A DNA stretch of 64,000 bases from Bradyrhizobium hereditatis (GCF_020329435.1 NZ_JAGKJK010000010.1:1-64000), one strand, 5' to 3'; shown: positions 19,481 to 28,309, counted from the first letter of the stretch. The notes: generated from the sequence alone by a model not told the origin. Numbers and translations are program-made.

Positions 19481-20464
19481 ATGAGCAAAAGCACCGTTGA
19501 CATAAAGGCTCTAGCCAAGGACCTCCGTGCCGGCCAGCGCGCGGCGCTGGCGCGCGCGATCACCCTGATCGAAAGCCGGCGCAGCGATCACCAGGCCGCC
19601 GCCCGGGATCTTGTGCAGGCGCTGTTGCCTGACAGCGGCAAGGCGTTCCGCGTCGGCATCACCGGCTCGCCCGGGGTCGGCAAATCCACTACCATCGACG
19701 CGCTCGGAATGTTCCTGATCCAGCGCGGCCACAAGGTCGCGGTGCTGGCGGTGGATCCCTCCTCGGCGCGCACCGGCGGCTCGATCCTCGGCGACAAGAC
19801 GCGGATGGCGCGGCTCGCAAACTCGGAAGCCGCCTTCATCCGCCCATCGCCCTCGTCCGGCACGCTCGGCGGCGTCGCCGCCAAGACCCGCGAGGCCATG
19901 CTGCTGTGCGAGGCGGCCGGCTTCGACGTGGTGCTGGTGGAGACGGTCGGCATCGGCCAGTCCGAAACCGCCGTCTGCGACATGACGGACTTCTTCCTCG
20001 CCCTGATGCTGCCCGGCGCCGGCGACGAATTGCAGGGCATCAAGAAAGGTCTGGTCGAACTCGCCGACATGATCGCGATCAACAAGGCCGACGGCGACAA
20101 CATCAAGCGCGCCAACACGGCGGCGGCGGAATATCGCTCCGCGCTGCATATTCTGAGCCCACGCTCGGAGCATTGGCATCCGCCGGTCGTGACCTATTCT
20201 GCGCTGACGGGCACGGGCATGGACACGCTGTGGCAGAAGATCGTCGATCACCGCACCGCCATGAACGCCTCGGGCGAGTTCGCGGGTCGGCGGCGTGAGC
20301 AGCAGGTGAAGTGGATGTGGTCGATGCTGGAGCAGCGGATGATGGCGCGACTGCGTTCCGATGCCGCGATCCGCGCCAAGGTCAAGAAGACCGAGGCCGA
20401 CGTCGCCGACGGCCGCATCACGCCGGCACTCGCCGCCGAGCAGATCGCGGAGTGGCTGCGGTGA
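19481..20464 (+). CDS. meaB: methylmalonyl-CoA mutase-associated GTPase MeaB
   Basis: 327 residues of the MeaB/ArgK/MMAA G3E GTPase family, which guards B12 loading and protects methylmalonyl-CoA mutase. Walker A is TGSPGVGKST (about 61-70). Switch and base motifs are AVDPSSARTGGSILGDKTRM, VLVETVGIGQSE and AINKADGDN, and the C-terminal dimerisation arm is present. ATG 19481 is chosen because MSKSTVDIKALAK is the expected start; the frame's earlier ATG reads through an unrelated segment. Its stop overlaps the next gene (GTGA). It is 6 kb from mutB, split by the transporter and the toxin-antitoxin genes. Confidence 0.95.
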   Translation: MSKSTVDIKALAKDLRAGQRAALARAITLIESRRSDHQAAARDLVQALLPDSGKAFRVGITGSPGVGKSTTIDALGMFLIQRGHKVAVLAVDPSSARTGGSILGDKTRMARLANSEAAFIRPSPSSGTLGGVAAKTREAMLLCEAAGFDVVLVETVGIGQSETAVCDMTDFFLALMLPGAGDELQGIKKGLVELADMIAINKADGDNIKRANTAAAEYRSALHILSPRSEHWHPPVVTYSALTGTGMDTLWQKIVDHRTAMNASGEFAGRRREQQVKWMWSMLEQRMMARLRSDAAIRAKVKKTEADVADGRITPALAAEQIAEWLR

Positions 20465-21105
20465 GCGACAAGCTGCGCGTCCTCATTACCGGCTTCGGCC
20501 CGTTTCCCGGCGCGCCCTACAATCCGACGCAGCCGCTGATCGCGCGCCTGACGCGGCTGCGCCGTCCTGCCTTCAGCGATGTCGAACTGTCCAGCCACAT
20601 CTTTCCCGTAACCTACACCGCGGTCGATCGTGAACTGCCGCTCGCCCTGCAGCAGCACAGGCCGCATGCGCTGTTGATGTTCGGCCTTGCCTCGCGGACG
20701 CCGTATCTGCGGATCGAAACCCGCGCCCGCAACGCTGTCACCATGCTGTGGCCCGATGCCGCACAGACACGCGCCCGAAAGGGCTCGATAGCGGAGGGCG
20801 CCGATTCGCAGAGGTTCGGCCCGCATACCGCGAAATTGCTGCGTGTCGCCAGGAGCACGGGGATCAACGCCCGCGCTTCGCGTGATGCCGGCAGCTATCT
20901 CTGCAACTATCTGTGCTGGCGCGCGATCGAGACAGTGAATGGCGACAATGGCCCTCGCCTCGCCGCCTTCGTCCATATCCCGCCACTCGCGCGCAGCGGC
21001 GCGGTCAGGCGAAAGGGTTTTCCGCGCATCACGCTGGAGGAACTGGTCGACGCTGGCGAAGCGATGCTGCTGGAGATGGTGCGGCTGGCAAGAAGGGCTG
21101 CGTAA
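20461..21105 (+). CDS. pcp: pyroglutamyl-peptidase I-like cysteine peptidase
   Basis: 214 residues of peptidase family C15. FGPFPGAPYNPTQPL matches the N-terminal substrate loop. The catalytic Glu is expected in RIETRARN, the nucleophile Cys in AGSYLCNY and the His in AAFVHIPPL, so the triad appears complete. It removes N-terminal pyroglutamate from peptides. GTG 20461 overlaps the meaB TGA by 4 bp; the longer frame from 20311 lies inside meaB and is rejected. Sequence conservation with well-studied Pcp enzymes is modest. Confidence 0.85.
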   Translation: MSDKLRVLITGFGPFPGAPYNPTQPLIARLTRLRRPAFSDVELSSHIFPVTYTAVDRELPLALQQHRPHALLMFGLASRTPYLRIETRARNAVTMLWPDAAQTRARKGSIAEGADSQRFGPHTAKLLRVARSTGINARASRDAGSYLCNYLCWRAIETVNGDNGPRLAAFVHIPPLARSGAVRRKGFPRITLEELVDAGEAMLLEMVRLARRAA

Positions 21106-21111
21106 TTCGTG

Positions 21112-21250
21112 AGGTGGGTAGAGCGCTGCGTGCCCACCGGCGCCTGTCAGATCTTATCCTGAGGAGCGCGGAACGCGCGTCTCGAAGGATGAATGGCACC
21201 GGCCGGGCCACATGGTTCGAGACGGCGCTACGCGCCTCCTCACCATGAGG
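21112..21250. repeat. dispersed palindromic repeat (CCTGAGGAGC family) and a second short repeat
   Basis: Two facing repeat arms lie between pcp and the TIGR03808 gene. Arm 21153-21191 begins CTTATCCTGAGGAGC and ends TCTCGAAGGATG; arm 21211-21250 begins CATGGTTCGAGA and ends CACCATGAGGAT. Each arm contains a small hairpin: GCGCG-GAA-CGCGC in the left arm, GGCGC-TAC-GCGCC in the right. The same family recurs at 51831-51900. A different short palindrome (GTGGGTAG ... GCCCACC, about 21115-21138) precedes it. Otherwise the 289-bp gap holds only the promoter region of the next gene. Confidence 0.75.
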
Positions 21251-21394
21251 ATCTAGAGGCGGCCGTACCCAACATTAACCCTACCCTCAACAATCCGCGC
21301 TTCCTGTCGTCATCTTCACCATGCGGAGCCGCATTTCCGCGATACCTAGGGAAAACGCGAATGCCGCGACCGCAGAGCGCGAGGGCCATTCACC

Positions 21395-22765
21395 ATGGAC
21401 ATGAACCGCCGTCATCTCATTGGAGGATCCGCCGCCGGCGTCGCCGGCGCGCTCGCCATGGCGCCCGAGCCTGCGCGTGCGGCGCCCCTCACGTCCACGC
21501 TCGGCCGCGATGTCACCCAATATGGCGTGCGTCCCGGCAGCCCCGACGATCAAACCGCAAAACTGCAACGCGCGATCGACGAGGCGGCGCGCGCGCAAGT
21601 GCCGCTGGCGCTGCCGCCAGGCGTTTATCGCACCGGCATGCTGCGCCTTGCGAACGGCACGCAACTGGTCGGCGTGCGCGGCGCGACCAAGCTCGTGTTC
21701 ACCGGCGGCACCTCGATGTTTCTGGGCGAAAGTGCCGGCAGCGTCGGCTTGACCGGCCTGACGCTTGACGGCGGCAGCATTCCCTTGCCGCCACGCCACG
21801 GGCTCATCCATTGCCTCGGCGGCCGCGACGTTCGCATCACTGATTGCGAAATCACAGACAGCGGCGGCAACGGCATCTGGTTCGAGCAGGTCTCCGGCGA
21901 TATTTCCGGCAACATTTTCCGGAAGATCGCGACGACTGCGGTCGTGTCGTTCGACGCGAAGGGCCTGATCGTCTCGCGCAACACCATCATCGATACCAAC
22001 GACAACGGCATTGAAATCCTGCGCACCGCGATCGGCGATGATGGCACGCTGGTTCTCGACAACCGCATCGAGGACATCAAGGCTGGGCCCGGCGGCTCCG
22101 GGCAATATGGCAACGCTATCAACGCCTACCGCGCCGGCAATGTGATCGTGCGCGGCAACCGCATCAAGAATTGCGATTATTCGGCAGTGCGCGGCAATTC
22201 GGCGTCCAATATCCAGATTACGGGCAACAGCGTCAGTAACGTCCGCGAGGTCGCGCTCTACTCCGAGTTCGCTTTCGAGGGCGCGGTGATCGCCAACAAC
22301 ACGGTGGATGGCGCAGCCGTCGGCGTCTCCGTCTGCAATTTCAACGAAGGCGGCCGCATCGCAGTCGTCCAGGGCAACATCATCCGTAATCTCTTGCCGA
22401 AGCGGCCGATCGGCACTGCGCCCGATGACGACGCCGGCATTGGCATCTATGTCGAGGCGGATTCGACGGTGACAGGTAACGTCGTTGAAAATGCGCCCTC
22501 ATTCGGCATCATCGCCGGCTGGGGCAAATATCTCCGCGACGTCGCCATCACGGGCAATGTGATCCGCAACGCCTTCGTCGGCGTCGGCGTTTCGGTAGTG
22601 CCTGGCGCCGGCACGGCGCTGGTCAACAACAACATGATTTCCGAAACTCCGCGCGGCGCGGTGGTCGGGCTCGATCACGCCCGCACCATCACGACCGATC
22701 TGTCCGCCGAAGGCGCGCAGCGCTACGCGCAGGTCGTGGTCGGCGGCAACGCGGTGCGGCGGTAG
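21395..22765 (+). CDS. TIGR03808-type twin-arginine-exported beta-helix protein
   Basis: 456 residues. The twin-arginine signal NRRHLIGGSAAGVAGALA is followed by AxA-type cleavage near residue 30 (EPARAAP). The body is a right-handed parallel beta-helix built from many short NxI/NxV turns (ITGNSVSNV, VVQGNIIRN, VTGNVVENA, ITGNVIRNA), starting with a pectate-lyase-like cap (DVTQYGVRPGSPDDQTAKLQRAID). It matches the family I know as TIGR03808, a twin-arginine-translocated repeat protein of Rhizobiales. Probable periplasmic or outer-surface carbohydrate-binding or -cleaving protein; no catalytic residues can be assigned. The following convergent gene resembles TIGR03809. Confidence 0.88.
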   Translation: MDMNRRHLIGGSAAGVAGALAMAPEPARAAPLTSTLGRDVTQYGVRPGSPDDQTAKLQRAIDEAARAQVPLALPPGVYRTGMLRLANGTQLVGVRGATKLVFTGGTSMFLGESAGSVGLTGLTLDGGSIPLPPRHGLIHCLGGRDVRITDCEITDSGGNGIWFEQVSGDISGNIFRKIATTAVVSFDAKGLIVSRNTIIDTNDNGIEILRTAIGDDGTLVLDNRIEDIKAGPGGSGQYGNAINAYRAGNVIVRGNRIKNCDYSAVRGNSASNIQITGNSVSNVREVALYSEFAFEGAVIANNTVDGAAVGVSVCNFNEGGRIAVVQGNIIRNLLPKRPIGTAPDDDAGIGIYVEADSTVTGNVVENAPSFGIIAGWGKYLRDVAITGNVIRNAFVGVGVSVVPGAGTALVNNNMISETPRGAVVGLDHARTITTDLSAEGAQRYAQVVVGGNAVRR

Positions 22766-22786
22766 TTTGCGCCTTCCTCGTACTGG

Positions 22787-23302
22787 CTACAGCGCGTTGC
22801 GCAGCAGCGGATAGCGCTCCTTCATCGCATCGAGGTCGAGTGCCGGGAACGAGACGTCGTCCAGCACCAGGACGTCGGGCGCGGACGGCGCTTCGTCCGC
22901 AACGGCGATGTTGTTCTCCGGCGCGACCAGAATGTCAGCAGAAACCTCGCGCCGCGGCGGCGCGGCGACCGCCGCCGGTTGCGGCTGAAGCTGCACGATC
23001 GGCTGGCGATAGCCCTCATCGCGCGGCAGCGGTGTCAGGAGCAGCGGCCCCGTCCTGCGCCGGCCGAGCCAGGCCAGGTCGATCGTCGTGTTGTCGAGCG
23101 CGGCCTCGCGATTCAAGAGATCTCGCCACGTTGCGACGGCGGCCTTGGCTTCCCGGATGTTTTCGAGAAATTCGCGTTCGGTGTGAAAGCGGCGCCAGCG
23201 CCCGGTCTCGAATAGCTCAGTAAGATATTCCAGCCGTTGCTCGGCCAGGGTGCACCAGCGCGCGACAATATCGCGGCCACGTGCCACGTCTCGGCGTGTC
23301 AT
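22787..23302 (-). CDS. TIGR03809-type conserved protein
   Basis: 171 residues from ATG 23302 (a TTG directly before it is also possible). The N-terminal half is helical and basic (ARGRDIVARWCTLAEQRLEYLTELFETGRW); the C-terminal half is Pro/Ala/Val-rich and ends DLDAMKERYPLLRNAL. This resembles the TIGR03809 family, which I recall being found beside TIGR03808 genes in Bradyrhizobium and relatives, as here (convergent, 21 bp apart). No signal peptide or membrane helix is visible, so it is probably cytoplasmic. Function unknown. Confidence 0.75.
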   Translation of the reverse strand: MTRRDVARGRDIVARWCTLAEQRLEYLTELFETGRWRRFHTEREFLENIREAKAAVATWRDLLNREAALDNTTIDLAWLGRRRTGPLLLTPLPRDEGYRQPIVQLQPQPAAVAAPPRREVSADILVAPENNIAVADEAPSAPDVLVLDDVSFPALDLDAMKERYPLLRNAL

Positions 23303-23703
23303 CAATCAGCCCCAATGAGAGAGACAGACGCAGACGCAACCGGGACGAATCAGCAGGATAGAATATGGATATTCTGTGGAAAACTTTTTCGTTGTCTAGT
23401 GCCGGAAGCGACTGAAGCGCCCGAGGATCGCCCGGCGGTTTGCGCCGACACCGCATTGCAGCGCAGCCTCTTCGGAAAACATCTGCTAAAAATGAAAGAC
23501 CCGTCCGGGGGGACAACCGGACGGGTCGAAGCTATATGGGCGCTTGGGGTGGATGGGCGCTCGCGCCGAATACAGCTACTGGGGAGGGATTACCGCTCCC
23601 ACGTACATAAGTCGCAACCCCCTCACCGGACGTTCAAAACGCCCGACGATTTTTTTGACCCTTATGTTTGGGGGCGATTGCCGGAAATTGCGGCGTAACG
23701 GCA
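23303..23703. other. intergenic region between S8 peptidase gene and TIGR03809-type gene
   Basis: 401 bp. It contains the terminator hairpin at 23498-23527 for the minus-strand peptidase operon and, nearer 23303, the presumed promoter of the TIGR03809-type gene. The rest shows no convincing coding frame; the open frames on the plus strand are short and rich in Arg and Pro. Confidence 0.5.
23498..23527 (-). terminator. strong hairpin, probable Rho-independent terminator
   Basis: 11-bp arms (GACCCGTCCGG at 23498-23508 and its exact complement at 23517-23527) enclose an 8-nt loop. On the minus strand the hairpin is followed by TTTCATTTTT. It lies about 180 bp past the stop of the S8 peptidase gene and before the TIGR03809-type gene, so it probably ends the sigma/anti-sigma/peptidase transcript. 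Confidence 0.8.
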
Positions 23704-25437
23704 CTATTTGGCGGCGTTTGCTGCCGATTTCTCCGATGCCACCGACGGGGACGCGTCATTCAGCGCACGGCTCACGGAAGCGTTATCGGCGGACGGGTCG
23801 AGCGGCGGCGTTTTTTCGGTCGCAGGCTTGCCGGAAGCCGAAGCAAGCGGAACCGCCGGTGCGGCGGCGGCCGCGGTCACGGCGGCAAAGGCATCGGCCT
23901 TGCCTGCCCCGAACTGATCGTCGCGGCCGGGGGCGCCGAGATCGCGCGCGGTCTTCGTCAGGATGGCTCGAATGTCGCCCGGCTTCAGCGCTGGATTGCG
24001 CTCCATGATCAAGGCCGCAACGCCGCTGACATAGGCAGCGGAGAACGACGTGCCTGACGTGATCTGATACTTTTCATCGGGCGCGGGCAGGAAGATGTCC
24101 GCACCCGGCGCTGCTATCGCGATGTGGTTGCCGCGGTTCGACGCCGCAAACAGCTTTTCCTGTGCGTCAGTGCCGCTCACCGCGATGACATTCGGATTGG
24201 CGGCCGGATAGAGCGGCGGTGATTTCGGGCCGGCATTGCCGGCGGCAGCCACCATCAGGATGCCACGGGCCGCCGTCGCCGCGATCCCCCGCTCGATCAG
24301 CGGATCCTTCGGGCCGGCAAAGCTCATATTGATGATCTGCGCACCGTGCTCGGCGGCGTAGTCCAAACCTCTGAGGATCACATAGGAGGTGCTCTCCGCG
24401 CCCTTCGCGCCCGAGCCGAAGGCGCGGATCGCGAGCAGCCTCGCCTCCGGCGCGCTGCCCATCAGCCTGGCATGGGCGACGATCGCACCCGCAATGCCGG
24501 TGCCATGGACATGCGGACCTTCCTTGCTGCCGAGCGCATCGAAGCTGTCGGCGACAGAATTGGCGAGTTCGGGATGTTTAGCGTCGACGCCGGAATCGAT
24601 CACCGCGATGGTGACATTCATGCCGCGTACGAGCGCGTGCGCCTGCGGCAGCCGAAGCTGGGCAACAGCGTATTGCGCGGCGTCGCCTTCGGCCGCAGGC
24701 TTCTTTTGGTCCTGCAGGAAATAACGGAAATTGAGCTGCACCGAACGCACGCTGCCGTCAGCCGTAAGCTCGCGGCGCACCGTATCCACCGGCCGGTTAT
24801 CGACGATGCGGAACAGGCCGATGGTGCTACCGAGCAGCCGAAAACTCTGCGAGGCGATGCGCTCCAGTCCGTGACGCCGGGCCAGTTCGTCCGTCTCGGC
24901 AGTCGACAATGCGCCGTCGATCTCGGCAACAAGCTCGTTCTTGATCGCGCGCAGATTGACCGCGGTCTGCGCGTTGTTCTTGCCCGATCCGCCACCGCCC
25001 TTCTTGGCTGAGATCGGCTTGGCATTGCCGCCGGCGGCCGACATCACCGGACGGTCGAAGCACTCGCCGTCGGGACCGCGAAACGCTTGCTGACAAGCCG
25101 GATAGAGGTTGGGCGAAAACCGCGCATGGGGCAGCGTCGACCGCACGCCGGCCTCGGGGCGCACTCGCAAGCTCGTGGTACCGATCCGGGTCGGTGGCGT
25201 GCGCGCCACCCTGTCCGCGCTTACGCTCGGCCGGGCTGCGAGGGCCGGATTGATCCGCGGCGTCACCGTTGGACTGATGGTGGGGACCCGCGCGCCAACG
25301 TTCAGACTGGGAGTGCGCATGATGCTTTGCGCATGCACCTCTGAGGGTCCGAAAGCGATCAGCGGCAATAATGCGGCCGACAGCATCCCTGCTGCGCGCA
25401 GGATCTTCAGCCGCCAACTCTCGCGATCATGCACCAT
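23704..25437 (-). CDS. exported S8 (subtilisin-like) serine peptidase
   Basis: 577 residues. A signal peptide (ILRAAGMLSAALLPLIAFG ... VHAQ) is followed by a Pro/Arg-rich linker. A propeptide-like segment lies at about residues 180-245 (LARRHGLERIASQSFRLLG ... VRSVQLNFRYFLQDQ). The peptidase domain has D281 (IAVIDSGVD), H311 (HGTGIAG), oxyanion N401 (AAGNAG) and S464 (SGTSFSAAYVSG). A Ser/Pro/Ala-rich tail ends the protein. All catalytic residues are present, so it should be active in the periplasm or outside. It starts 33 bp after the anti-sigma gene on the same strand and is probably in one operon with it and the ECF sigma factor. Confidence 0.92.
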   Translation of the reverse strand: MVHDRESWRLKILRAAGMLSAALLPLIAFGPSEVHAQSIMRTPSLNVGARVPTISPTVTPRINPALAARPSVSADRVARTPPTRIGTTSLRVRPEAGVRSTLPHARFSPNLYPACQQAFRGPDGECFDRPVMSAAGGNAKPISAKKGGGGSGKNNAQTAVNLRAIKNELVAEIDGALSTAETDELARRHGLERIASQSFRLLGSTIGLFRIVDNRPVDTVRRELTADGSVRSVQLNFRYFLQDQKKPAAEGDAAQYAVAQLRLPQAHALVRGMNVTIAVIDSGVDAKHPELANSVADSFDALGSKEGPHVHGTGIAGAIVAHARLMGSAPEARLLAIRAFGSGAKGAESTSYVILRGLDYAAEHGAQIINMSFAGPKDPLIERGIAATAARGILMVAAAGNAGPKSPPLYPAANPNVIAVSGTDAQEKLFAASNRGNHIAIAAPGADIFLPAPDEKYQITSGTSFSAAYVSGVAALIMERNPALKPGDIRAILTKTARDLGAPGRDDQFGAGKADAFAAVTAAAAAPAVPLASASGKPATEKTPPLDPSADNASVSRALNDASPSVASEKSAANAAK

Positions 25438-25470
25438 GGGACCTCGATCTACCCGTCCCGCGCAGGCGCC

Positions 25471-26178
25471 TTACGGCGTAGCCACCGCCAGGCTGACGAT
25501 CTTCTCGCGCTGCAACCTGCTGATCACGCCAGCGGCTTCGTCCTTGCTCATCGGCTTGCCGAACTGCAGCCGGAACATGCCGCCCTTGGCGCCATCAATG
25601 ATCGAGGCCTGATAGGTGTCGAGCAGCGCCGTGATGTCGGCGATCCGTGCCTCGGGCGTAAACCGCACCAGCGCGCGCGGCGGCGCGATGCTGCTTCCGA
25701 GATCGCGCGTAATCGGCGCGGAGGACGGCTCGTTCATGCTCAGCGACGCCGTCTGGTACGAAGCGGTCTGGTTCTTCATCAGCACGGCACCGATGACGCC
25801 GGCCTGCAACAGCAGCGCGACGGCGCCCAGACTCGCCGACCAGGCCAGCGTGCGCGGCGACAATCGCGCAAAGAACTCGGACACCCGGGCGGAGAAATTC
25901 GTCGACACCGACGGCTTGCGCTCGGGCTCGCCATCGATCGCGGCAAACAGCTTCTGCATGGCGCGCGCGGACGGCGCGCCCAGGCTCTCGTTGAGGCTGA
26001 TCGTCTCGGCGTATTCTTCGCGGATGACGGCATACTGCCGCGCAAGCTCGGGATCGCTAGCGAGCGCTTCCTCGACGCGGCGTGCGTCACGCGCGTTCAG
26101 AGTGCCGGCCGCATGGAACGGCAACAGCATCTCGATCTCGCTGGGTTCTTCCAGCATTTTCCTGCTCGCAGCCATCAT
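25471..26178 (-). CDS. membrane anti-sigma factor with propeptide-like C-terminal domain
   Basis: 235 residues from ATG 26178, which overlaps the sigma stop by ATGA (a TTG two codons upstream is possible). The N-terminal helical anti-sigma domain (EIEMLLPFHAAGTLNARDARRVEEAL) has no zinc-binding H-x3-C-x2-C. One membrane helix follows (LAWSASLGAVALLLQAGVIGAVLM, about 112-135). The outer domain (VRFTPEARIADITALLDTYQ ... VISRLQREKIVSLAVATP) has the beta-alpha-beta-beta-alpha-beta pattern of subtilase propeptides (inhibitor I9/fervidolysin-like). With a subtilase encoded next, this suggests protease-controlled release of the sigma factor; that link is inference. Confidence 0.85.
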   Translation of the reverse strand: MMAASRKMLEEPSEIEMLLPFHAAGTLNARDARRVEEALASDPELARQYAVIREEYAETISLNESLGAPSARAMQKLFAAIDGEPERKPSVSTNFSARVSEFFARLSPRTLAWSASLGAVALLLQAGVIGAVLMKNQTASYQTASLSMNEPSSAPITRDLGSSIAPPRALVRFTPEARIADITALLDTYQASIIDGAKGGMFRLQFGKPMSKDEAAGVISRLQREKIVSLAVATP

Positions 26179-26744
26179 GGCCAACCTCGCTCTATGCCTG
26201 CTGCCTTGAGCAACTCGGCCAATTTCTTGCGCGCATAAAACAGGCGCGTCTTGACGGTGTTCTCCGGAATTCCGACGATTTCGGCCACTTCCTCCACGGA
26301 CTTCTCGTGGTAGTAGACGAGATCGACGATCTCCCGGTGCTCAGGCGAAAGTGCCGTCAGGCACTTGCGCAACGCTTCACCCGTATCCTTCTTCTGCACC
26401 ACGACTTCCGGATCGTCGGACGTATCCTCGATCGCGTTCGCGGTCTCTTCGTCCAATCCAACGTCCTTGCGGCGCCGAAGTGCCGAAAGGGCCTTAAACC
26501 GTGTAATCGCCAAGAGCCAGGTGGTAACGGCGGATCGGCCTTCGAACTTGCCAGCCTGACGCCACACATCGAGAAAAACCTCGCTGATGAGATCTTCCGC
26601 GACTTGTTCATCCCTTACGAGCCGAAGCCCGAAACGGAATACCCTGACATGGTGCCTTCCATAGAGCACCTGCATGGCGAGCCGGTCGCCTTGAGCGATC
26701 CGAGCGATCAGAACTTCGTCTGAAGCCGCCTGTGTCGCGCTCAA
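26175..26744 (-). CDS. ECF-type RNA polymerase sigma factor
   Basis: 189 residues with both ECF domains. Region 2 includes YGRHHVRVFRFGLRLVRDEQVAEDLISEVFLDVWRQA, with the DNA-melting WLLAITRFKALSALRR. Region 4 is ALRKCLTALSPEHREIVDLVYYHEKSVEEVAEIVGIPENTVKTRLFYARKKL with a clear helix-turn-helix. It is the first gene of an apparent operon: anti-sigma (ATGA overlap), then S8 peptidase. A dyad 46-70 bp upstream of its start may be an operator. Autoregulation is typical of the family but no consensus promoter was identified here. Confidence 0.94.
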   Translation of the reverse strand: MSATQAASDEVLIARIAQGDRLAMQVLYGRHHVRVFRFGLRLVRDEQVAEDLISEVFLDVWRQAGKFEGRSAVTTWLLAITRFKALSALRRRKDVGLDEETANAIEDTSDDPEVVVQKKDTGEALRKCLTALSPEHREIVDLVYYHEKSVEEVAEIVGIPENTVKTRLFYARKKLAELLKAAGIERGWP

Positions 26745-27160
26745 TGGCCGTCTCGCAAAGTTGGTCGGACGGGAGTGGCCGGCGGTTCGATGTGAACAGT
26801 GAGATTCTTCACATTACGGCAATGCCGGAATCGCATGTGTGACCCACCCCACAGATGGCCGTTGCCGCGCCATTTTCCCGGCAACAACGCGCTGAACCCC
26901 GAGATTGGTATCATAATAAGGAAACACTCTCCTAAAGTCGCATCCTGAATCTTAGCAAGGGTTCGCCGGCAGGGCAGCATCCGCGTGATGGCAAGGTTTC
27001 CCGAAATGTCGGGTTCCTTACTATCGGAATTCGGCAGATTCCACTGCGAAAACAGCACGGTGGCAGGGATTTAACGGACCCGATTCGAGCCCAAAAGATA
27101 CCAAACCTAAAGGCTTTATTCCCTAAAGTTTCGTCGGGCGTACTCCAACAGCGACGGGAC
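26745..27160. other. divergent promoter region between ECF sigma factor and diguanylate cyclase genes
   Basis: 416 bp without a convincing gene. It contains the ATGTGAA/TTCACAT dyad at 26790-26814 close to the sigma gene, and a moderately AT-richer segment at about 26900-26950 and 27080-27135 (GGTATCATAATAAGG; CTTTATTCCCTAAAG) nearer the diguanylate cyclase start that may hold its promoter. No repeat was seen. Confidence 0.5.
26790..26814. promoter_or_regulatory. 7-bp dyad upstream of ECF sigma gene
   Basis: ATGTGAA (26790-26796) and TTCACAT (26808-26814) are exact complements separated by 11 bp. The distance of 46 bp to the sigma-factor ATG fits an operator or activator site. The half-site resembles CRP/FNR-type TGTGA, but the spacing (11 between 7-bp arms) is longer than a standard CRP site. 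The binding protein is unknown. Confidence 0.45.
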
Positions 27161-28309
27161 ATGAACAGCGCGGCTTCATTGCTTCAGGGGCAAAGCTCCC
27201 ACATCGCGACCGCGCACGTCGCCCGCAAGCCGCCGGAAGTATTGAAACGCCGGGCCGGCCAACGCCGCCAGATGCTGGCCGTACAAGGCGTGAGCTACAC
27301 GCTCATCACGTCGGTGCTGCTGGTTTACTGCTACGCCGGCACCATCCCGATCATCATTCCGTCGGCCTATTTCCTCTCCGGAATCGGATTGGTCTCGATT
27401 TTCGTCGTGCTGTCTGAAGCGCACTTCAACGACCGCTTCGAGGACCACTACCTCACGATCTTTCAGGTCGCCGGCCATGTCGCGCTCCAGCTCTGTTTCC
27501 TGCTGGCGGCCCCGCAGATCGGATTTGTCTTCCTGAGCGTCGTATTCCTGATCTTCGGCTTCGGCGCACTGCGGATGACATCCCGGCAGGCGATCATTAC
27601 CTGGACACTCACCATGATCGGCCTGGCGCCGATCTTCCTCCTTAGCAGCACTCCGATCGGCCTGCCGATCACCACGCAGACCGAACGCGTCGCGGCGATG
27701 CTTTCCTTTGTGCTGACGATCGGCCAATGCGCCTTCGTCGGACTGTACGGCTCTACCATGCGCAAAATGCTCTACGACCGCAGCTTCGAACTGAAGGCGG
27801 CATACAAGCGGATCGAGGAGCTCGCCGAACTCGACGAACTGACCGGGGCATCGAACCGCCGCAGCATCATGCGCATGCTGGAGGAAGAGATCGCACGGTC
27901 CGGGCGCAACGGTTCGCCCTGCTCGATCGCGCTGATCGATCTCGACTGGTTCAAGCGCATCAACGACGCCTACGGCCACCCGACCGGCGACGAGGTGCTG
28001 CGCACGTTTTCCATCACTACTTTCGCCAATATCCGCAGCGTCGACCGGTTCGGCCGCTATGGCGGCGAGGAATTTCTGCTGGTGCTTCCCGGCATGGAAA
28101 CCGAGCGCGCGGTGCGGGCGCTCGACCGCCTGCGCACCATTGTTGCCGATTTGGACTGGAGCGCGTTTTCGCCGGGCATGAAGGTGACGATGTCTGCCGG
28201 GGTTGCAACGCTCAAGCCGAACGAGACGTCAGACACATTTCTCGCGCGCGCCGACAGCGCGCTCTATGCAGCCAAAGCACAGGGACGCAACCGCATTACC
28301 AGCGCCTGA
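27161..28309 (+). CDS. membrane diguanylate cyclase (GGDEF domain)
   Basis: 382 residues. An N-terminal basic segment is followed by six hydrophobic helices (about 40-200, from GVSYTLITSVLLVYCYA to VLTIGQCAFVGLYG), then a short coiled region and the GGDEF domain from ELDELTGASNRRSIM. The active loop is RYGGEEF, a functional variant. An RxxD inhibitory site (RSVD) lies five residues before GGEEF, so product inhibition is expected. It should make cyclic di-GMP at the membrane. The 5' flank is shared with a divergent ECF sigma gene, and a DUF2336 gene follows 62 bp later. Confidence 0.95.
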   Translation: MNSAASLLQGQSSHIATAHVARKPPEVLKRRAGQRRQMLAVQGVSYTLITSVLLVYCYAGTIPIIIPSAYFLSGIGLVSIFVVLSEAHFNDRFEDHYLTIFQVAGHVALQLCFLLAAPQIGFVFLSVVFLIFGFGALRMTSRQAIITWTLTMIGLAPIFLLSSTPIGLPITTQTERVAAMLSFVLTIGQCAFVGLYGSTMRKMLYDRSFELKAAYKRIEELAELDELTGASNRRSIMRMLEEEIARSGRNGSPCSIALIDLDWFKRINDAYGHPTGDEVLRTFSITTFANIRSVDRFGRYGGEEFLLVLPGMETERAVRALDRLRTIVADLDWSAFSPGMKVTMSAGVATLKPNETSDTFLARADSALYAAKAQGRNRITSA

